Assembly (NCBI GenBank): GCA_002363095.1 | Contig: DEWC01000071.1 | Coordinates: forward strand, 1-25,902 | Length of the DNA: 25,902 nt | Reading direction: 5' to 3' | Source of the DNA: Ruminococcaceae bacterium UBA3220 | GTDB taxonomy: Bacteria > Bacillota > Clostridia > Oscillospirales > Acutalibacteraceae | Shown: positions 21,349 to 25,902 of the stretch, piece after piece | How the letters are laid out: the number at the start of each line of letters is the position of its first letter | Numbering within the stretch: the first letter of the stretch is position 1 | Translations under genes and position numbers: made by a program | Notes under the pieces: model-generated | Databases searched by the model: none | The model's input: the letters and a program-made list of their open reading frames with translations, nothing else | Told to the model about the DNA's origin: nothing

Positions 21349-22488
21349 TTAACCGATCGCGGATATGACCTTTTCAAGTTGCTTTTCCCATGTAAGATTT
21401 TCCTCGGCAAATTTTCTCATCCTGTCATGGATGTCAGGATGGGCGATAATATAAGAATAGTATTCGATTATCTCGCGAACATTTACGGGAGATTCACACG
21501 AATCGATAATTCTACAAAAATCTGAATCTTCGGGGATCGAGATATCGTAAAGACTGCTTACAAACGGGATCCCTCTCGCACAGTATTCTCTGGTTTTGAG
21601 AACCGAGGTTTTACCGGCGTTTTCCCGATCGGCATTGAAGGTTGAAACGGCAATATGACTGTTTTCAAAGAGTGAATCAAGATCAGGACCGGATTTAACG
21701 CCGTGAAATATGACCTTTTCTTTGAGCCCGAGTTTTTCGGAGAGATCCATCAGTTTTTCTTTTTCGTCGTTTACTCCGTTTCCAACAACATCAAAGACGA
21801 CATCAGGTTCGCCTTTATCTTTGTGCTTATAGTATTCATACAAGCCGGAAATAAGGCGATCAAACCGATGATCCGGTCGAATAAGAGCAACGCTTATAAT
21901 ATGAAGAGGACGAACCTCTTTATTATTAGAAGCGCAGAACTTAACGGCGTCAAGATCAATGCTGTTGTAAATATTTACACATGGAATACCGTAGATGCTT
22001 TTTTCCTCTCCGATATCCACGACCAAATCAACAAAATTTTTAAGTTTAAAGCGGTTACGCTTATCCTGAGAAAAACAAAATTTTGTTATTAAACTGACAT
22101 TTCCGATGTTTTCGTTGTCATAAGGATATGTCGGGATTTCAATTACAACTTTACATATTTTATGAAGTTTTTTAATCATTCGCATAAAGGCAAAATCGGC
22201 AAGCGGATATCGGATATAGCACATATCAATGCCGTTTTCTTTGCATATTTTATCCGCTTTTTTAAGCAGTTTAATATATGTAAGATACATTTTTACCTGT
22301 GGTTTTACCAAAACGGCAGTATCCTCGCCGTGGATAAGAACACCCTGCCTGTCCTTAAAACAAAGGTGGTAGGTATCATAGCCTAAATTGTTAAAGGCTT
22401 TATATTGTCCAAGCAGTTTTTTTGTAACGCCGAGGGATTCCGAGGAGGTTATGTCGTTATCCGAAATCATAAGAATTTTTTTGATCAT
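21349..22488 (-). CDS. Family 4-like glycosyltransferase
   Basis: A 379-residue GT-B type protein. The N-terminal IKKILMISDND and GQYKAFNNLGYDTYHL fit the acceptor domain. The C-terminal VNIYNSIDLDAV, ISVALIRPDHRFDRLISGL, DVVGNGVNDEKEKL and VIFHGVKSGPDLDSLFENSH blocks are GT4-like. The usual EX7E segment is replaced by AGKTSVLKTREYCARGIPFV, so the call is less exact than for the other GT4 gene. Start: ATG at 22488 has AAAGGA eight bases upstream; an in-frame TTG at 22506 overlaps it. Donor and acceptor are unknown. Confidence 0.82.
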   Translation of the reverse strand: MIKKILMISDNDITSSESLGVTKKLLGQYKAFNNLGYDTYHLCFKDRQGVLIHGEDTAVLVKPQVKMYLTYIKLLKKADKICKENGIDMCYIRYPLADFAFMRMIKKLHKICKVVIEIPTYPYDNENIGNVSLITKFCFSQDKRNRFKLKNFVDLVVDIGEEKSIYGIPCVNIYNSIDLDAVKFCASNNKEVRPLHIISVALIRPDHRFDRLISGLYEYYKHKDKGEPDVVFDVVGNGVNDEKEKLMDLSEKLGLKEKVIFHGVKSGPDLDSLFENSHIAVSTFNADRENAGKTSVLKTREYCARGIPFVSSLYDISIPEDSDFCRIIDSCESPVNVREIIEYYSYIIAHPDIHDRMRKFAEENLTWEKQLEKVISAIG

Positions 22489-22521
22489 TTTTTTATTCCT
22501 TTGCAAAGGTGTTTTTTAATA

Positions 22522-23652
22522 TCAAAGAGAAGATTTCAAGGTTTCGCAAATAAACTTGACCGATTCTTCCTCTAAATACGGGTGCATGGGTAGGCTTAAA
22601 ACCGAACCGCAGAGTTTTTCAGTTACGGGGCAATCGGCTTTTTCGCTGTCGGTGTTCTGAAAAGCGCCCTGCAAATGCATAGGTTTAATATAATAAACCA
22701 TTGAGGGGATTTCTTTTTCTTTAAGCAGGACTTGAATGCGCGGGCGGTCGGCGCCGTCGGGCAGGATAATGGTATATTGAGCCCAACTGCTTAAAAAGCC
22801 CGCTTTCGGGACAGGGAGTTTAAGCCCTGAGTCTGCAAGATACTTATTATACCAACCCGCAACAGTATTTACGGCGGTTACCTCATATTCTTTAAACGCC
22901 TTCAACTTCGGCAAAAGAATGCCAGCCTGAATTGTATCAAGACGACTGTTAAGCCCTAAACGGATGTTGTTGTATTTATCTTCCCCGCTTTTGCCGTGAA
23001 CGGCAAGACTTCTTATCATAGCCGCCCATTCGTCGTTATCGGTGAAAACGGCGCCGCCGTCACCGTAACATCCAAGCGGTTTTGCTGGAAAAAATGAGGT
23101 TGTCGAAATGTCGCCGAAAGAACAGGCTTTTTTGCCGTTTATCTCACCGCCGAAACCTTGAGCCCCGTCCTCTAAAAGAAAGAGTCCGTATTTTTCGCAT
23201 ATCGGTTTGATTTTCGTATAGTCAGCAGGAAGACCGAAAAGGTCAACGGCAACAACAACTTTTGGTATATACCTTCCTTCGTTTTTAACCTTTATTATCG
23301 CCTGTTCCAATTTTTCGGGGTCTATATTGAAGGTATCTTCGCAAACATCTACGAATACAGGCGTTGCGCCCTCCGCCGCGGGGCATTCACCACTTGAAAA
23401 GAAGGTGAAATCGGGAACAAAAACGGCGTCGCCGACACCTATTCCCCACGCTTTGAGTGCAAGGGTGAGCGCATCTGTGCCGTTAGCGCAGGTGATACAG
23501 TGCTTCGCGCCGACATATTCCGCAAGCTTTTCTTCAAGCTCCTTTACCTTTTTCCCCGATATAAAGCCCGAAGAGGCGATGACCTCGTCGATTTCGCTGT
23601 CGATATCGGTTTTTAGGACTTCATATTGTTTTTTCAAATCTCTGAACTGCAT
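22522..23652 (-). CDS. DegT/DnrJ/EryC1 sugar aminotransferase (WbpE-like)
   Basis: A 376-residue PLP enzyme of fold type I. ANGTDALTLAL (56-66) binds the cofactor phosphate, LLEDGAQGFGG has Asp162 for the PLP ring nitrogen, and SFFPAKPLGCYGDGG contains the Schiff-base Lys191. The N-terminus MQFRDLKKQYEVLK and the overall sequence fit the WbpE/WlbC group, which aminates the 3-keto group of UDP-2-acetamido-3-keto-glucuronate. The two genes transcribed before it (WbpD-like acetyltransferase, Gfo/Idh/MocA dehydrogenase) are the partner steps, which strengthens this. Other DegT sugar aminotransferases are the alternative. Confidence 0.88.
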   Translation of the reverse strand: MQFRDLKKQYEVLKTDIDSEIDEVIASSGFISGKKVKELEEKLAEYVGAKHCITCANGTDALTLALKAWGIGVGDAVFVPDFTFFSSGECPAAEGATPVFVDVCEDTFNIDPEKLEQAIIKVKNEGRYIPKVVVAVDLFGLPADYTKIKPICEKYGLFLLEDGAQGFGGEINGKKACSFGDISTTSFFPAKPLGCYGDGGAVFTDNDEWAAMIRSLAVHGKSGEDKYNNIRLGLNSRLDTIQAGILLPKLKAFKEYEVTAVNTVAGWYNKYLADSGLKLPVPKAGFLSSWAQYTIILPDGADRPRIQVLLKEKEIPSMVYYIKPMHLQGAFQNTDSEKADCPVTEKLCGSVLSLPMHPYLEEESVKFICETLKSSL

Positions 23653-23671
23653 AAAGGTACCGCCTTTTAAC

Positions 23672-25183
23672 TTAGTCTATGGTTTTCCCGCATTTTTTGC
23701 AGGTTTTTGAGTCTTTAAGTATTTCCCCGCATTCGCAAACATATCCTATCTGCTTTGCAGGAACTCCCGCCATAAGCGCATGAGGCGGAACATCCTTTGT
23801 TACCACCGCGCCCGCGGCTATCATACAATACTCCCCGAGGGTGTGGCCGCAGACTATGGTCGCGTTTGCGCCTATAGAGGCGCCGCGTTTTACGAGGGTC
23901 TTCTTATAATTTGCGCTTCCTTTCGGAAATTCGGCGCGGGGAGTCAAATCGTTTGTGAATACCATTGAGGGACCGCAAAAAACACCGTCTTCCAATGTTA
24001 CGCCCTCATACACCGAAACGTTGTTCTGGATTTTGACGCGGTTTCCGATATGAACGTTTTTGGAAATATTAACATTTTGCCCGAGCGAACAGTTTTCGCC
24101 GATAACGGCGCCCTCCTGAACGTGACAAAAATGCCATATTTTGGTGCCTTTTCCGATATAAACACCGTCATCTATATAACTGCTTTCGTGAACAAAACAT
24201 TCGTTTTTATCTTCAAAACCTTTTAACATTTTTGCTTGCTCCTGTGCCTCAGATAAAACAACTTCGGGATTAAAAACCTTCCTAATTCTAAAATATTCAG
24301 TGGGGTTTCCCTCATATTTTCTAAAGAAATGGTTTATTCCCTTGATTACGCTACCTTCAAAATCAAAAGTCAAGTTGTTCTGAAGGGCGTATAAAATACA
24401 GTGATATAAAAGCGCTTCGCCAGTGTTGTTTTTTTCAGAGTCAGGATTAACTCCGCCCAAGATATAATACATGTTTCTTTCGTCAAATACACAGTAAGCG
24501 GAATAAGATAAATCACCGTTGATGTCGATTGCACAAAACATTTTCCCGGCACTGAACTTATCGCAACAGGTCAAATAATTAAGCAAAAAGTCTCGGGAGA
24601 AGGGACAAGAAACCCCTTGTTTAATATAAACCTTTTCATATAGGGATATAAACTCGTCAAAGGAAACCTCGGTTATTTTTTTGGTCATTCTTTGGCCTTT
24701 TTTTATTTGATTTTTAAATTTTGAGGAAAAAGAAGACCATATTTCCTCCGGCGTTTTATCCGGAGTAATACGATATGTAATTCTCGGAATAACCGAATAC
24801 CTTTTCCAAAAAAAAGGAAGATAGTTCTTAAAGGTTGGCATATACTGTTGTTCATACACATCCACACCGAGACCTTCAATAAACTCGGTTGCCGCATTGA
24901 TCACATCTTCTTCAAACTTTTGCTTTGAAGAGGTTCGCAGATTTTCCGCATAGTTAAAGATAATGCCGTTGTTCTGCGCAAGGGGGGCTTTTGTTATGTG
25001 TTTTAGACGGCCACGATTTTCAATATAATAAGGCATTGCCGCCATTACTTGATTGCCGTTTTCAAAAAGCCAGACATCCCAATTTTCGCTACCGCAAACG
25101 GTATCCATATACCACGGCTTAGAATACAAAGGGACAAAGGTTTCTTGGCAGAACAAAGCGTACTTTTGCTTGTTTGAAACCAT
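23672..25183 (-). CDS. GNAT/FemAB-like domain fused to a WbpD-like N-acetyltransferase
   Basis: A continuous 503-residue frame with two enzymatic halves. Residues 1-305 resemble the Acetyltransf_6/FemAB-like GNAT group: FSSKFKNQIKKGQRM (152-166), MYYILGGVNPDSEKNN (238-253) and FDFEGSVIKGINHFFRKYEG (273-292). Residues about 325-480 are a left-handed beta-helix like WbpD/WlbB: YIGKGTKIWHFCHVQEGAVI (342-361), hexapeptides to IAAGAVVTKDVPPHALMAGV, then a zinc-ribbon-like tail with Cys483, Cys485, Cys495 and Cys498. WbpD acetylates the 3-amino group of UDP-GlcNAc(3NH2)A. WbpD enzymes are normally about 190 residues without the first half; here that half may acylate or aminoacylate something else. 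The start is ATG, two bases after the dehydrogenase stop. Confidence 0.82.
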   Translation of the reverse strand: MVSNKQKYALFCQETFVPLYSKPWYMDTVCGSENWDVWLFENGNQVMAAMPYYIENRGRLKHITKAPLAQNNGIIFNYAENLRTSSKQKFEEDVINAATEFIEGLGVDVYEQQYMPTFKNYLPFFWKRYSVIPRITYRITPDKTPEEIWSSFSSKFKNQIKKGQRMTKKITEVSFDEFISLYEKVYIKQGVSCPFSRDFLLNYLTCCDKFSAGKMFCAIDINGDLSYSAYCVFDERNMYYILGGVNPDSEKNNTGEALLYHCILYALQNNLTFDFEGSVIKGINHFFRKYEGNPTEYFRIRKVFNPEVVLSEAQEQAKMLKGFEDKNECFVHESSYIDDGVYIGKGTKIWHFCHVQEGAVIGENCSLGQNVNISKNVHIGNRVKIQNNVSVYEGVTLEDGVFCGPSMVFTNDLTPRAEFPKGSANYKKTLVKRGASIGANATIVCGHTLGEYCMIAAGAVVTKDVPPHALMAGVPAKQIGYVCECGEILKDSKTCKKCGKTID

Positions 25184-25185
25184 CC

Positions 25186-25902
25186 TTAAAAAGTTCCTTT
25201 CATATCGGTACTTGCAAAATCTTCAAGGGGGAGCATTACCGGCTCGCCGGTTTTCATGCTCTTATAAATGCTTAAAATCATTTCGAGGGCGTTTCTGCCC
25301 GCAACGGCGTCAACATAGGGCTTTCTGCCAGTGTTTATTGCATCTATAACATCTGCGTAAAGAGAGGTGTGCCCGTTGCCGTAAACATTGCTCGTCTGCT
25401 CTTTTAAGCCCTTATTCTCATAGTCTTCATCGGTTTCATCGGCAAAATCCCAGACATCGATATTATTTGTGGAGGTGCCGCCTATCTTGACCGTTCCCTT
25501 TTCGCCGAAAACATAAAGGGTTTCTTCGAGGTTTTTCGGATAAACATTAGTAGTGCCCTCAATGGTAGCAACGGCGCCGTTTTTGAAGGTGACGACCGCC
25601 ATTCCGACATCTTCGGCTTCAAGATAAGGATGTTGTTGCTGACGGGTTACGCCATAAACCGAAATAACATCGTCGCCGAACATCCAGCGAAGCAGGTCTA
25701 CGCCGTGTATGCATTGATTCATAAGGCATCCGCCGTCTTCCGCCCATGTTCCGCGCCAGGGAGCCTGATCATAATAGCCTTTGTTACGGTTCCAGCGCAC
25801 ATGAATACTTCCGTGGGAAAGTTTTCCGAATCTGCCTGATTCTATCGCATTTCTTAACTTTTGCACCGCGACATTGAAGCGGTTTTGATGGCAGGCACAA
25901 AC
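25186..25902 (-). CDS. Gfo/Idh/MocA-family oxidoreductase, 5' end outside window (WbpB-like)
   Basis: The C-terminal 238 residues of an NAD(P)-dependent sugar dehydrogenase; the frame stays open to the right edge, so the Rossmann domain lies beyond it. The visible part begins VCACHQNRFNVAVQKLRNAI, which matches the family's conserved lysine/QNRF region, then WRGTWAEDGGCLMNQCIHGV, where the Asp and His fit the catalytic and substrate-binding positions, and then the beta-sheet dimer domain. QNRFN and the genes next to it fit WbpB/WlbA, which oxidises UDP-GlcNAcA at C3. It is the promoter-proximal gene in view; the operon promoter must lie further right. Confidence 0.88.
   Translation of the reverse strand, partial: VCACHQNRFNVAVQKLRNAIESGRFGKLSHGSIHVRWNRNKGYYDQAPWRGTWAEDGGCLMNQCIHGVDLLRWMFGDDVISVYGVTRQQQHPYLEAEDVGMAVVTFKNGAVATIEGTTNVYPKNLEETLYVFGEKGTVKIGGTSTNNIDVWDFADETDEDYENKGLKEQTSNVYGNGHTSLYADVIDAINTGRKPYVDAVAGRNALEMILSIYKSMKTGEPVMLPLEDFASTDMKGTF

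Overview
The window looks like a chromosomal segment of an uncultured, Gram-positive gut-type Clostridia (Oscillospirales-like is my guess). The support is a T-box leader, several near-consensus sigma-A promoters (TTGACA/TATAAT), purine-rich ribosome binding sites, frequent TTG/GTG starts, a greA-lysS pair and QueH-type queuosine synthesis. No tRNA, rRNA, CRISPR array or intact transposase was seen.

Layout. (1) 1-2793: two paralogous membrane-anchored alpha/beta hydrolases on the minus strand, with queH on the plus strand between them. (2) 2800-3468: a gene-poor scar holding the C-terminal fragment of a SLOG-type gene, a 115-bp inverted-repeat element that starts where the fragment's homology stops, an orphan promoter and a set of 10-bp tandem repeats. 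(3) 3469-10575: a visibly A+T-richer defence-type island. On the minus strand it carries a Schlafen AlbA_2/ATPase/winged-helix regulator, a BcgI-like type IIB restriction-modification pair (fused nuclease-methyltransferase plus two-TRD specificity subunit) and a DUF6119 (TIGR04141) protein. An intact SLOG protein lies upstream and a small Xre repressor diverges from it. (4) 10576-12922: tandem repeats, then lysS and greA on the minus strand with an intrinsic terminator between them. (5) 12931-16133: a T-box-controlled two-gene transporter operon (SSS symporter plus MFS permease). (6) 16149-25902: the promoter-distal part of a minus-strand surface polysaccharide operon. In transcription order it encodes a Gfo/Idh/MocA dehydrogenase (cut by the window edge), a GNAT/FemAB-like domain fused to a WbpD-like acetyltransferase, a DegT-family aminotransferase, a GT4, a hexapeptide acyltransferase, a second GT4, a capsular-synthesis glycosyltransferase, a GT2 and a nucleotidyltransferase-fold protein, ending in a strong terminator.

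How the genes work together. In the island, the regulator, R-M A subunit, S subunit and DUF6119 gene are tightly spaced or overlapping and probably share one transcript from a strong promoter embedded in TCAC/GTGA palindromes, which suggests autoregulation. In the polysaccharide operon, dehydrogenase, N-acetyltransferase and aminotransferase together match the WbpB-WbpD-WbpE steps that make a UDP-2,3-diacetamido uronic acid, which the glycosyltransferases would then assemble.

The most notable items are the type IIB R-M/DUF6119/AlbA_2 combination with its operator, the GNAT-WbpD fusion, the SLOG relic with the MITE-like repeat at the island edge, and the palindromic leader of the Xre gene. All functional calls come from reading motifs by eye; no database search was run.
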